A stretch of DNA of 64,000 nucleotides from positions 186,001 to 250,000 of the forward strand of contig NZ_JOBF01000007.1 in assembly GCF_000718635.1 (NCBI RefSeq), read 5' to 3'. Shown one piece after another: positions 36,101 to 43,215 of this stretch (positions are counted from its first letter, which is position 1; every line of letters begins with the position of its first letter). Both the position numbers and the translations under genes were made by a program. The notes beneath the pieces were generated by a model. That model had not been told where the DNA came from. It saw only the letters and a list, made by a program, of their open reading frames with translations, and did not search any database. This stretch comes from Streptomyces varsoviensis (GTDB lineage Bacteria; Actinomycetota; Actinomycetes; Streptomycetales; Streptomycetaceae).

Positions 36101-36408
36101 GCCACCAGTTCGGCCCAGGTGGAGTCGGCGACGGTCAGCCGCAGCGCCGCGGGCGACGTCCCGGCGGCGCGTACCTGACCGGTGTTCAGTTCCCGTTCCG
36201 CCGTCACGGTGGCCAGCACGCGGGCGTGCGCCGCGAGCAGCAGGGCGGCGAGGTCCGCGCCGAGCCGCGCGGCGGTGCCGCGGAGGCCGGCCGCCAGGTC
36301 CTCGGGTATTCGGGCGCGGTGCGCGCCGGTCCCGTGCGCGTCCGCGGCGCGCTCGGTCCACCGCGGGGCGCGGGTGGGCGGCACCCTCCGGCTCGCGTTC
36401 CGTGTCAC
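33175..36408 (-). CDS. stand-alone NRPS: truncated C, adenylation, carrier, degenerate thioesterase
   Basis: A 1077-residue synthetase. Residues 1-215 resemble only the C-terminal half of a condensation domain, with no HHxxxDG. The adenylation domain spans about 220-725 (YFTSGSTGAPKG at 372-383, YRTGDFGRW, NGKVDKK). Pocket residues read by eye are D421, I422, W425, Q464, S491, T493, S517, D525, D526 and K713. The carrier domain has LGGSSL with the attachment Ser at 772. The thioesterase (about 830-1070) reads GHGEG where GHSxG is expected, and GGRYF where GGHFF is expected, so Ser and His are both lost. The GTG start has AAGGGGG upstream. It likely activates and presents one amino acid, plausibly diaminobutyrate. 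Confidence 0.9.
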   Translation of the reverse strand: MTRNASRRVPPTRAPRWTERAADAHGTGAHRARIPEDLAAGLRGTAARLGADLAALLLAAHARVLATVTAERELNTGQVRAAGTSPAALRLTVADSTWAELVARTSALEGEPREPGSSAEIVCDLSGLEGPGPETDELGDGELVRVAFAADGAGLSLRVLFGRATLNEEYAARLTGYHLTALRLLAADPDAPHHRQSLLSPAETETQLHGLSGPRTAPPTGTFVDAFEERVRDAPGRVAAAHGADQWTYGELNARANQYAHALLAAGTRPEDVVAVVMDRGLDWIAAALGVFKAGGVYLPVHPDFPAERIAGQLGRSACRSALVAPDAEARVREAAAGLDQPPRILGTSQAARADTENPGLAIDPGQAAYIYFTSGSTGAPKGAVCEHAGLLNHLHMKIEDMGMATGGGEVTAQTAAQFVDISLWQFAAPLLVGGSARVVDTDTLLDVDRFLDEITRGAVTVAQVVPSYLEVLLAHVERHPRPLGGLRALSVTGETLRLESARRWFRAYPHIRLVNSYGATEVSDDTMHEVLYGPPDGESVPVGRPLRNVNAYVLDENLALAPLGTPGEIAFSGVCVGRGYINDEERTRQAFVPDPFRADTRMYRTGDFGRWLPEGRVEYLGRRDEQVKIRGFRIEIGEIENRLLAIAGVRDAAVVVEDAAGGGPRNLVAFFAGGEELTAGRVRDALAGSLPDYMVPTYVHRLRRLPLTENGKVDKKALVRLAGTLGHGGAPYVAPRTPTEQRLAMLWAEVLNTPLERIGRDDDFFELGGSSLAGVRLVVRMDRELSLKQLVRYPVLSSLAAALDGSPPDDGGDGPLPDGLLQPLSRVDAAHHSLVCFPYAGGNAVNFRALAAELERDGIAVYGVEPPGHDLVDDGEPPADVAELARRVHAEIVARIDAPVLLWGHGEGAAAALETARLLEAGGRRAERVFIGALLLAEADDLRRTMREVAAADHRTLLARLRAESAYVELDGLKPERAEVVGSAYRHDVLTSHHHLIAVRENAERYGIGTAVDVVVAQDDATTSGFGERHGEWKLVADTVRLRELARGGRYFVRASPADSAALVRAACERPRRTPV

Positions 36409-36493
36409 TGCCCGCCGCCCCCTTCGTCCCACGCCGTCGCGCGCATGTCGATCCCCATCCGTCGTCCGTCGTCCGTAGCCCGCGTCCCGAACC

Positions 36494-37741
36494 TCATCCG
36501 GCTTCCGTCACCCGCATCTCGATCCTCATCCGCCGTACGGCCGCCCGGGCGCGGTGCGCGGCCTCCTCCGCGTCCCGGCCGACGGCCACGGCGCAGCCCA
36601 ACCGGTCGAGGAAGGAGTGGGTGATCGCCACGGCCCTCCCGGCGGCCGTGGTGGCGTGGGCCAGGATGATGCCGGGCCCCGCGGCCGCCTCGTCGAGCCC
36701 GCCGACGGCCGTGACCCGGCCGGCCCCGGGCGCCATGAGGAAGCGGACGGCGGCATGACCGGCCGCCGGCCCGGGGGCCGGGAGGGGGCCGGCACTGGCG
36801 CGGGCGATGACCGCGTCGACCAGGTCCGTGCCGGTGGCGGCCTTGACGGCGGCGGGGATCATGCCGCCGGCGAGCCGCGGGTTGACCTCGATGACCACGG
36901 GGCCCGAGGCGGACCAGCGCAGTTCGGTGTGGGCCGCGCCCCAGCCGAGGCCGAGGGCGGCGAGCGCCCGTACGGCCGTGTCGGCGAGCGCGGCCCGTAC
37001 GTCCTCGGGGACCGCGGCGGGCACGTCGTGGCCGGTCTCCACGAAGTGGGGCTCGGGGCCGAGGTGCTTGCCGACCACGGCCACCACATCGGTGTCGAAG
37101 GTCTCCACCGAGAACTCCGGCCCCTCGACGGCCGCCTCGACGAGCAGCCGACGCGGTACGGGCGTGCCGCGCTCGTCGCCCGTACGGGACAGCAGTTCCT
37201 CCGCCCAGCGCCGCGTCTCGTCCGCGTCGCGGCACAGCCGCACGCCGACGGAACCGGACCCGCTGACGGGTTTGAGCACCACGGGGTAGCCGATCTCGCG
37301 GGCCGCGCCGACGGCTTCGGCGACCTCCCCGACCGACTGGTACGCGGGCGAGGGCACGCCGGCCGCGGCGAGCAGGCCGCGCTGGGCGTCCTTGCGGCGG
37401 CAGCGGGCGACGGCGTCGCCGTCGGCGGCGGGCAGTCCCAGCTTCGCGGCGACACGGGCGGCCGGCGCCACGAAGTACTCGGAACTGGAGGCGACCCCGG
37501 CGAGCCCGGCCCCGGCCGCGAGCCGTTCGCACGCCTCCCGCACGGCGTCGGCGTCCCCGGTGTCGAGCACGAGGGTCTCGATACGGTCCTCGGCCGCGTA
37601 CGGATAGCGGGCCGGGTCGCGGGCGAGCAGCACCGGGCGCATGCCGCGCGCCGCGGCCGCCGCGCAGAACTGCCGCCCGGTGCCGGTGGTGTTGCTCTCC
37701 AGGAAGGCGAACCACTGTCGCCCGTCGCCCGTGTCAGTCAT
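36494..37741 (-). CDS. ATP-grasp ligase (amino-acid/peptide ligase type)
   Basis: A 415-residue ATP-grasp enzyme related to L-amino-acid ligases and carbamoyl-phosphate-synthase-like ligases. ATP-binding elements are IGYPVVLKPVSGSGSVGV (about 140-157) and LLVEAAVEGPEFSVETF. The Mg2+-binding block ELRW...VVIEVNPRLAGG is near 290-315, followed by a C-terminal LAGC-type domain. It would form an amide or peptide bond via an acyl phosphate. It overlaps the lyase stop by eight bases and has GGAGGGG upstream. In dapdiamide assembly an ATP-grasp ligase (DdaF) joins the diamino acid to a second residue; an equivalent role here is inferred. Confidence 0.88.
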   Translation of the reverse strand: MTDTGDGRQWFAFLESNTTGTGRQFCAAAAARGMRPVLLARDPARYPYAAEDRIETLVLDTGDADAVREACERLAAGAGLAGVASSSEYFVAPAARVAAKLGLPAADGDAVARCRRKDAQRGLLAAAGVPSPAYQSVGEVAEAVGAAREIGYPVVLKPVSGSGSVGVRLCRDADETRRWAEELLSRTGDERGTPVPRRLLVEAAVEGPEFSVETFDTDVVAVVGKHLGPEPHFVETGHDVPAAVPEDVRAALADTAVRALAALGLGWGAAHTELRWSASGPVVIEVNPRLAGGMIPAAVKAATGTDLVDAVIARASAGPLPAPGPAAGHAAVRFLMAPGAGRVTAVGGLDEAAAGPGIILAHATTAAGRAVAITHSFLDRLGCAVAVGRDAEEAAHRARAAVRRMRIEMRVTEAG

Positions 37742-39215
37742 CGCGTGCCCCTCCGCTTCGTGCCGCCTGTTCCGTGCCATCGACGAGCTTCGAGACGGAC
37801 GTGAGGAGTTCGTGCCGGGCCGCGTCGAGGCGTTCCCGGTGCCCGCGCAGCCAGTCGGCGTGTTCCGCGAGGCGTGCGCGCGTGGTGGCGAAGGCGGTGT
37901 CGAACATGCCGGGGCCGCCGCCGCGGTCGTGTTCGGCGACGACCTCGCCGAGCGGCGGCAGCGACGCCCGTTCGGCGCCGGGGGTGCCGGGCGGCAGGCG
38001 CAGTTCGGTGGCGCCGGCCTCGACGGCCTCACGGACGGCGGCGCCGACGACGTGGTGCGCGGTGCGGAAGGGCACGCCTTCCCGTACGAGGCGGTTGGCG
38101 AGGATGGTGGCCGTGACGAACCCCTCGTCGGCGCGGCGGGCCATCCGCTCGGGCTCGGGGCGGGCGCCGCTGACGAGCACCTGCGCCAGGAGCACGGACT
38201 CGGTGACGGTGTGCAGGGCGCCCCAGGCGGGGCCGACCGCCTCGGTGCCGACCTCGATGGAGTTGGTGAAGGGGGTGGACTTCATGGTGGCGGCCGCCGC
38301 CGTCCAGGCGCCGAGCGCCACGCCCGCCTTGGCCTTGACGTGCTCCAGCAGGAACGCGTTGCGCTTCTGCGGCATGGCCGAGCTGCCGCCGACGAGCCGT
38401 TCGGGGAAGGCGATGAAGGCGAACTCCTGGGTGCTCCAGAGCTGGAGGTCGGTGGCGAGCCGGCTCAGCGTCAGGCCGGCGCCGCTGATGGCGGCCAGCG
38501 CCCGGAGCACGCCGTCCCGGCTGGCGACGGCGTCCACGGCGTGCAGCGGGGGCCCGTCGAAGCCCAGGAGGGCCGCGGTGCGGGCGGGGTCGATGGGCAG
38601 GTCCGTGCCGGCGACGGCGCCCGCGCCGAGCGGGCAGCGGCCGAGTCCGGTCAGGGTGTGGCGCAGGGCGTCGATGTCCCGGTCGAGGGCGACGGCGATG
38701 CCCGCCAGGTAGTAGCCGTAGGTGATGGGCATGGCGGGCTGGAAGTGGGTGTAGACGGGCATGACGGTCTGTCGGTGGGCCCGGGCGCGGGAGAGCAGCA
38801 CGGCCTGGAGGCGCAGCAACTGTCCGATGAGGTGGGTGAGTTCGGTGCGCAGCCGCATGGCGGTGATGGTGGCCTTGATGTCGTTGCGGGAGCGGCCGGT
38901 GTGCAGTTTGCCGCCGATGTCCGCGCCGAGCTCCGCCACCAGGTGGCTCTCGTACATCAGGTAGAGGCCGCGGGGCGCGGGCTCGTCGAGGAGTTCGGCG
39001 AAGCCGGCGGCGCGCAGCCGGCCGATGCGGTCGAGGAGGGCGGCGGCGGCCGGGGCGGGCAGCAGGCCCCGCTCGGTGAGCATGACGACGTGGGCCAGGT
39101 CGATGGTGGTGGTGAAGCCGAGTTCGCGGCGGATCTCGGCGGGCCCGGGGTCGCCGTAGACGACGTGCTGGGTGCGGGCGCCGAGGGTGGCGGTGAGCCG
39201 TCCGGTGCCGCTCAT
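37734..39215 (-). CDS. argininosuccinate-lyase-like enzyme for diamino acid synthesis
   Basis: A 493-residue member of the fumarase/ASL superfamily. Signatures: TGRSRND at 106-112, YTHFQPAMP (His157) and GSSAMPQKRN at about 277-286 with catalytic Ser279. Primary ArgH enzymes have GSSLMPQKKNP at this point. The enzyme would release fumarate from an N-(aminocarboxyalkyl)aspartate adduct, leaving 2,3-diaminobutyrate. Context decides this: it shares ATGA with the PLP enzyme and is followed by the ligase and NRPS, with no other arginine genes nearby. Housekeeping ArgH remains a less likely alternative. Confidence 0.85.
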   Translation of the reverse strand: MSGTGRLTATLGARTQHVVYGDPGPAEIRRELGFTTTIDLAHVVMLTERGLLPAPAAAALLDRIGRLRAAGFAELLDEPAPRGLYLMYESHLVAELGADIGGKLHTGRSRNDIKATITAMRLRTELTHLIGQLLRLQAVLLSRARAHRQTVMPVYTHFQPAMPITYGYYLAGIAVALDRDIDALRHTLTGLGRCPLGAGAVAGTDLPIDPARTAALLGFDGPPLHAVDAVASRDGVLRALAAISGAGLTLSRLATDLQLWSTQEFAFIAFPERLVGGSSAMPQKRNAFLLEHVKAKAGVALGAWTAAAATMKSTPFTNSIEVGTEAVGPAWGALHTVTESVLLAQVLVSGARPEPERMARRADEGFVTATILANRLVREGVPFRTAHHVVGAAVREAVEAGATELRLPPGTPGAERASLPPLGEVVAEHDRGGGPGMFDTAFATTRARLAEHADWLRGHRERLDAARHELLTSVSKLVDGTEQAARSGGARDD

Positions 39216-40288
39216 GACAGCGCCTCGGCGCCGCGCGGGGCCGCGGCGGTCATGGCGACCGCCCCGGGTATCCGCCCGTACGGGCTGCGCTGCCAGGCGA
39301 GGCGGCTCCAGCGGTCTCCGGCCTGGTCGACGCGGGCGAGTTCGACGGGCTCGGCGGGGAGCGCGGTGCCGGCGTGGCCGTTCTCGGCGAGCCAGGCGTC
39401 GTCGTAGACGGTGGCCTGGTAGCGGTAGCCCTCGTCGGGGAGCATGACCACGCACAGCGCGTCGGGGTGGCGCCGGGCCCACCAGTCGGCGGCCAGGTAG
39501 GCGGCGCCGCTGGTCGGGCCCTGGAAGAGGGCGTGCCGGGCGTGCAGGCGGCGGGTGGCCGCGTACGCCTCGGCGGCGGTGCACCAGTGGACGTCGTCGA
39601 AGACGGTGTGGTCGAGGTTGGCGGGCCACAGGCTGTTGCCGAGGCCGCGCAGGGCGCGGGGGCCGTCGGGCTGGCCGAAGAGGACGCTGCGGTGGGTGTC
39701 GACGCCGATCGCGCGGGTGTGCGGGGTCTGTTCGCGCAGGGTGCGGACGGTGCCGCACATGGAGCCGCCGGAGCCGACGGGGCCCACGACGCAGTCGACG
39801 GCGCCGAGCGTCTGGGCGAGCTGCTCGGCGACGACCGCGTACGAGCGGGGGTTGTCGGGGTTGGTGTACTGCTCGGGGCAGAAGCTGTCGGGCCGCTCGG
39901 CGCGGATCTCGGCGAGTCTGCGCAGCCGGGCCTCCTGGAAGCCGCCGGTGGGCGCGGGTTCGAGGCAGATCTCCAGCCGGGCGCCGAGGTCTTCGAGGCG
40001 GCGGTAGAGGTTGGCGTCGATGGCGGGGTCGCTGACGAGGATCAGCTCCCGTTCCATGAGGGCCGCCTGCATCGCGAGGGCGAGGCCGAAGGTGCCCGAC
40101 GTCGTCTCGGTGATCACCGTGTTCCGGTCCAGGTCGCCGCGTTCCATGGCGCGGCGGAGGATATAGCGGGCCGGGAGGAGCTTCATCAGCGTGAAGACGG
40201 CCCCGTAGAGATTCGGGCCGAGACGCACGAGCCGCGGCATCATCTGCGCCTCGGTGATCTCCTGGAACATAGGCATGGTTGCCCCCAT
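39212..40288 (-). CDS. PLP-dependent beta-replacement enzyme, cysteine-synthase/SbnA-like
   Basis: A 358-residue fold-type II PLP enzyme. The Schiff-base lysine is K36 (VFTLMKLLPARYIL), the substrate loop is TSGTFG at 63-68 (TSGNTG in cysteine synthase) and the phosphate-binding loop is VGSGGSMCGT. It resembles SbnA, which joins O-phosphoserine to glutamate on the way to 2,3-diaminopropionate. With a threonine kinase and an ArgH-like lyase beside it, the expected reaction is O-phosphothreonine plus L-aspartate to an N-linked adduct. It is first in a PLP-lyase-ligase-NRPS-kinase operon. Start ATG at 40288 with GGGAG; a later ATG is possible. Confidence 0.86.
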   Translation of the reverse strand: MGATMPMFQEITEAQMMPRLVRLGPNLYGAVFTLMKLLPARYILRRAMERGDLDRNTVITETTSGTFGLALAMQAALMERELILVSDPAIDANLYRRLEDLGARLEICLEPAPTGGFQEARLRRLAEIRAERPDSFCPEQYTNPDNPRSYAVVAEQLAQTLGAVDCVVGPVGSGGSMCGTVRTLREQTPHTRAIGVDTHRSVLFGQPDGPRALRGLGNSLWPANLDHTVFDDVHWCTAAEAYAATRRLHARHALFQGPTSGAAYLAADWWARRHPDALCVVMLPDEGYRYQATVYDDAWLAENGHAGTALPAEPVELARVDQAGDRWSRLAWQRSPYGRIPGAVAMTAAAPRGAEALS

Positions 40289-40586
40289 GAAAGCTCCCTG
40301 CGAATTCGGGGCGAACAGAAAACACGAGGGTGCCAACCCACGCGGAATTAATCGGTTACGGGCCTGCCGGCCGATGGGCCGGACTTTATCCGAACGTTTC
40401 CGTCACCGAATGGCTGAGAATCCGCTGAAGGCCGCGTGGGCCGGGCTCCGATATCCGCCCGGCCGACAGCGCGTCGCACGCAACTAGCCCACCATCCCCC
40501 GTCAGGACTGCGTAGCCAAGGACCGTGCCCGGTGCGCGCGTTCGGCGGTCTGTGCCGACAATTCCGCTGCGCACCAAAGCGGTTCG
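40289..40586 (-). other. long leader of the biosynthetic operon
   Basis: Roughly 300 nt between the predicted promoter and the PLP enzyme start. No gene was recognised on either strand and no clear riboswitch fold was found by eye. Confidence 0.5.
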
Positions 40587-40615
40587 ACGCTACCCACTAG
40601 ATCAAGAACAGTCAA
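40587..40615 (-). promoter_or_regulatory. promoter of the diaminobutyrate/NRPS operon
   Basis: Reading the minus strand, TTGACT and TAGCGT are separated by exactly 17 bp. Imperfect inverted half-sites, CTTTGACTG overlapping the -35 and GCGTCGAAC overlapping the -10, each match seven of nine bases of the StrR-box halves as I recall them, but the spacer is 18 instead of 11. Confidence 0.6.
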
Positions 40616-40740
40616 AGGCCGGCTTGAACGGCCGCGGTCGTTTCCGGCGGATCGTTCCGGGCGCGTCGGGGGCATTGTCCGGCCACGGTCGCGTACCGGA
40701 ATCCTGAGGGGTTCGCAAGAGTGGTCCCGGACATGACGGA

Positions 40741-40794
40741 GGGCCGGGGCGGATATGCGGGACGGATGATTCCGCATATCGGCGTTCCCGGCCC
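40741..40794. terminator. two-part hairpin terminator downstream of the DedA operon
   Basis: Outer 8-bp stem GGGCCGGG / CCCGGCCC encloses an inner 9-bp stem GATATGCGG / CCGCATATC with an 11-nt loop. It lies 47 bases past the DedA stop, and upstream of the biosynthetic promoter. Confidence 0.8.
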
Positions 40795-40840
40795 GTACGA
40801 CTACGGCTGTCACGTGCTCTCGGCGCGCCCCGGCGACGGT

Positions 40841-41503
40841 TTACTCGGAATGCGCGACGGCCTCGGCGACGGCCTCCGCGACGGTCCCGTCCGGTCCGCC
40901 GCGGCGCGCGCGGAGGCGGCGCGCCGCCTCGATGGCCCCGACGACCAGGAGGGCGAGGGCGAACGCCAGCAGCAGCCCCTTCACCGGCTCGTCGCCGAAG
41001 CTCGCCCCGCCCACGAAGCCGATGGCCGTGCTGCTGACGGCCCACAGGCCCGCCCCGATCGCGTCGAGTGCGACGAAGCGGCGCAGCGGGAACCCCAGGC
41101 TGCCGGTGGACAGCCCGGAGGCCACCCGCCCGCCCGGCAGGAAGCGCGCCGCGACGACCAGCGTCGTGGCGTGCCGGGCGACCATGGAGCGGCCCCACTC
41201 GTAGCGCTCCCGGCCCTTCTCGCCGCGTGTCAGCCGGGCGACGGCCCGCGGCCCGAGCCAGCGGCCCATGCCGTGGCTCAGGCAGTCGCCGGCGAGCGCG
41301 CCCGCCGCGGCGACGGCGGCGAGCAGCGCGAGCTGCGGCAGGTCCGAGCCGAGCAGCACCGCCACCATGACCACGGTCGTCTCGCTCGGCATGAACGGCA
41401 GCAGCGCGTCGAGGCCCGCCACCAGGAACACGACCGCCCAGAGCCACGGCGAGTCAAGAGTGCTCTGCAACAGCTCGACCAGCCGGTCGAACAGCTCAAA
41501 CAT
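40841..41503 (-). CDS. DedA-family membrane protein
   Basis: A 220-residue DedA/SNARE-associated-family protein with four to five membrane segments. Family features are PFMPSETTVVMVAVLLG, AGDCLSHGMGRWLG and the conserved ARFLPGGRVASGLSTGSLGFPLRRF. DedA proteins are polyprenyl-phosphate or phospholipid flippases/scramblases needed for envelope homeostasis. The ATG overlaps the stop of the PlsC-like gene by eight bases, so it is the last gene of a lipid operon. A role in moving ornithine lipid or its precursors is a reasonable guess. Confidence 0.9.
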   Translation of the reverse strand: MFELFDRLVELLQSTLDSPWLWAVVFLVAGLDALLPFMPSETTVVMVAVLLGSDLPQLALLAAVAAAGALAGDCLSHGMGRWLGPRAVARLTRGEKGRERYEWGRSMVARHATTLVVAARFLPGGRVASGLSTGSLGFPLRRFVALDAIGAGLWAVSSTAIGFVGGASFGDEPVKGLLLAFALALLVVGAIEAARRLRARRGGPDGTVAEAVAEAVAHSE

Positions 41504-42290
41504 GGGCGGGCGACTCCGTGCTGCACACGGCGGAGCGGGTACGGGCGGCCAGCGCGCGCCGGTCCGCGCCCGGCGCGAGCTGCGGATGGGCGGTGACCCG
41601 CACGCTGAGTCCGCCGGCGCTCACCACCCTGCGCAGCGACGTGCCGAAGTCCTCGTCGCCGAGGAAGGCCGCCACCGTGCTGGGCGCGCCGTGCTGGCGG
41701 TAGTCGATGGTGATCGGCCGTACGGGCGCGCCCGCGTCGATCGCCGCTTGGAAGGTGGCCCGCCGGAACCGGCCCCCGGACGTCGAACACCAGGTGGTGG
41801 CCTGCGGGAAGACCACCACGGACCGGCCGGAGCGCAGCGTTCCGGTGAGTTCCGCGACGGCGCCCGGCAGCGCCCGCAGCCCCTCGCGGTCGATGAACCG
41901 GGTGCCGATCCGCCGGGCCAGCGTGCCGATCACAGGCCAGCCGCCCACCTCCCGCTTGGCCAGCAGCGTCGCCGGTTCGACGGCGAGGACCGCCACGATG
42001 TCGAGCCAGGAGACGTGGTTGGCGACGATGAGCGTGCCGACCCCGTTCGGCCCGCTGACGCTCAGCGGGCCGGGCGCCGCCTCCAGCCGTACGCCGAGCG
42101 CCGCGAGTACGCCCCGGGCCTGGGCGCGCAGCGTCTCGAACTCGGCGAGCCGCTCCCCCTTGGCCACGCCCCGCGTCATCTCGTAGGTGAGGGCGGCATA
42201 GCGGCGTACGGCCTCCGCCAGGGGCACGCGCGGCGCGGCGTGCGCGGCGCAGCCGGGGGTGCACCGCGCGTCCACGGCCCACGGGTTCAT
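41496..42290 (-). CDS. lyso-lipid O-acyltransferase, PlsC/OlsA family
   Basis: A 264-residue membrane-associated acyltransferase of the PlsC family. The catalytic NHVSWLD (H-x4-D) motif is clear. The second motif, normally FPEGT, reads FPQATTW, and PVRPITIDYRQ supplies the third block. It is preceded, with ATGA overlap, by an OlsB-like N-acyltransferase. That pairing is the usual arrangement for ornithine lipid synthesis, in which OlsB makes lyso-ornithine lipid and OlsA adds the second acyl chain. Ordinary lysophosphatidate acylation is the alternative. An N-terminal Cys/His segment (residues 10-17) is unusual. Confidence 0.85.
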   Translation of the reverse strand: MNPWAVDARCTPGCAAHAAPRVPLAEAVRRYAALTYEMTRGVAKGERLAEFETLRAQARGVLAALGVRLEAAPGPLSVSGPNGVGTLIVANHVSWLDIVAVLAVEPATLLAKREVGGWPVIGTLARRIGTRFIDREGLRALPGAVAELTGTLRSGRSVVVFPQATTWCSTSGGRFRRATFQAAIDAGAPVRPITIDYRQHGAPSTVAAFLGDEDFGTSLRRVVSAGGLSVRVTAHPQLAPGADRRALAARTRSAVCSTESPAHV

Positions 42291-43054
42291 CGGGTCTCCC
42301 CCAGGAAATAGCGGCGGTAGCGGTCGTTCAGCCGGTCCGTGTCGAGCAGCACGAAGAAGTCCGCGACGTCGAACTCGGGGTCGTGGGCGGGCGCGCCGCA
42401 CATCCACGCGCCGAGCCGCAGATAGCCGCGGAGCAGCGGCGGCAGGTCCGCGTAGCCGGGGTGCGCGGCCTCCAGGTCGGCGGGCATCCAGGGGCGGTGC
42501 GGGTGGACGCGCAGCTCGGCGGGCGAGGAGTGCTTGGTGGTGCCGAGCAGCCAGGCGCTGGACGCGGCCCGCCCGCCGTCGGCGAGCGGCACCGAGGCGC
42601 AGCCGGCCAGGTAGCGGTGGCCGGAGAGCAGCACGTAGCGGGCGAGCGCGGACCACATCAGGTTGATGACGGCGCCGCCGCGGTGGTCGGGGTGGACGCA
42701 GGAGCGGCCCGCCTCGACGGTGGAGGGGCGCAGCGCGGCCAGCGCCCGGAGGTCGAACTCGCCGTCCGAGTAGGAGTGTTCGGCGCGTCCGGGCGGCAGC
42801 AGCCGGTAGGTGCCCACCACTTCGTCGGTGCTCGTGTCGGTGACGATGAGGTGGTCGGCGAGGTCGTCGTAGGCGTCCATGTCGTGGCCGGCGAGGGGCG
42901 TGTGGAGGGTGGCGCCCATCTCCTCGCCGAAGACCTGGTACCGCAGCCGCTGGGCGGCGCGTATCTGCTGGGTGGTGTCCGCGATGGAGGTGACGTACGA
43001 GGTGGTCGCCGCTGACGCGGTGGATGTGGGGAGCATGAGTGTGCTGGTCTCCAT
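42287..43054 (-). CDS. GNAT-type N-acyltransferase, OlsB-like
   Basis: A 255-residue acyltransferase of the OlsB/hemolysin-type GNAT group: IRAAQRLRYQVFGEEMGA at about 31-48, DHLIVTDTSTDEVVGTYRLLPP, GRSCVHPDHRGGAVINLMW and LLRGYLRLGAWMCG near 210. OlsB transfers a 3-hydroxyacyl chain from acyl carrier protein to the alpha-amino group of ornithine. The start is uncertain: the ATG chosen has a weak site, and an earlier GTG and a later ATG also fit. First gene of the OlsB-PlsC-DedA operon, which sits inside the biosynthetic interval. Confidence 0.85.
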   Translation of the reverse strand: METSTLMLPTSTASAATTSYVTSIADTTQQIRAAQRLRYQVFGEEMGATLHTPLAGHDMDAYDDLADHLIVTDTSTDEVVGTYRLLPPGRAEHSYSDGEFDLRALAALRPSTVEAGRSCVHPDHRGGAVINLMWSALARYVLLSGHRYLAGCASVPLADGGRAASSAWLLGTTKHSSPAELRVHPHRPWMPADLEAAHPGYADLPPLLRGYLRLGAWMCGAPAHDPEFDVADFFVLLDTDRLNDRYRRYFLGETR

Positions 43055-43215
43055 TCGATGGGCTTCGGTACCGGCGGCGATCGTCCGCTGCCCCGCTTCG
43101 CGGTCCCGCGTGGGACGTTGATCCCTTGTGTCACGACCGTAGGAGCGGTACGCCGGACGGCGCACTGCACCAAGGGCAGCGGGCACCCCTGACCTTCGTC
43201 AGGTGGCGGCGCGCG

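Noticed and set aside
36433..36540. Imperfect duplication of the ATP-grasp gene end (ATGAGGATCGAGATG versus ATGGGGATCGACATG) before the NRPS gene
   Set aside because: Short and imperfect; probably local slippage, with no separate gene or regulatory signal supported.
37734..40288. Arginine and cysteine biosynthesis as the role of the lyase and PLP enzyme
   Set aside because: No other arginine or cysteine genes are nearby, the genes overlap each other and share an operon with a threonine kinase, ligase and NRPS, and the active-site loops differ from the housekeeping forms.
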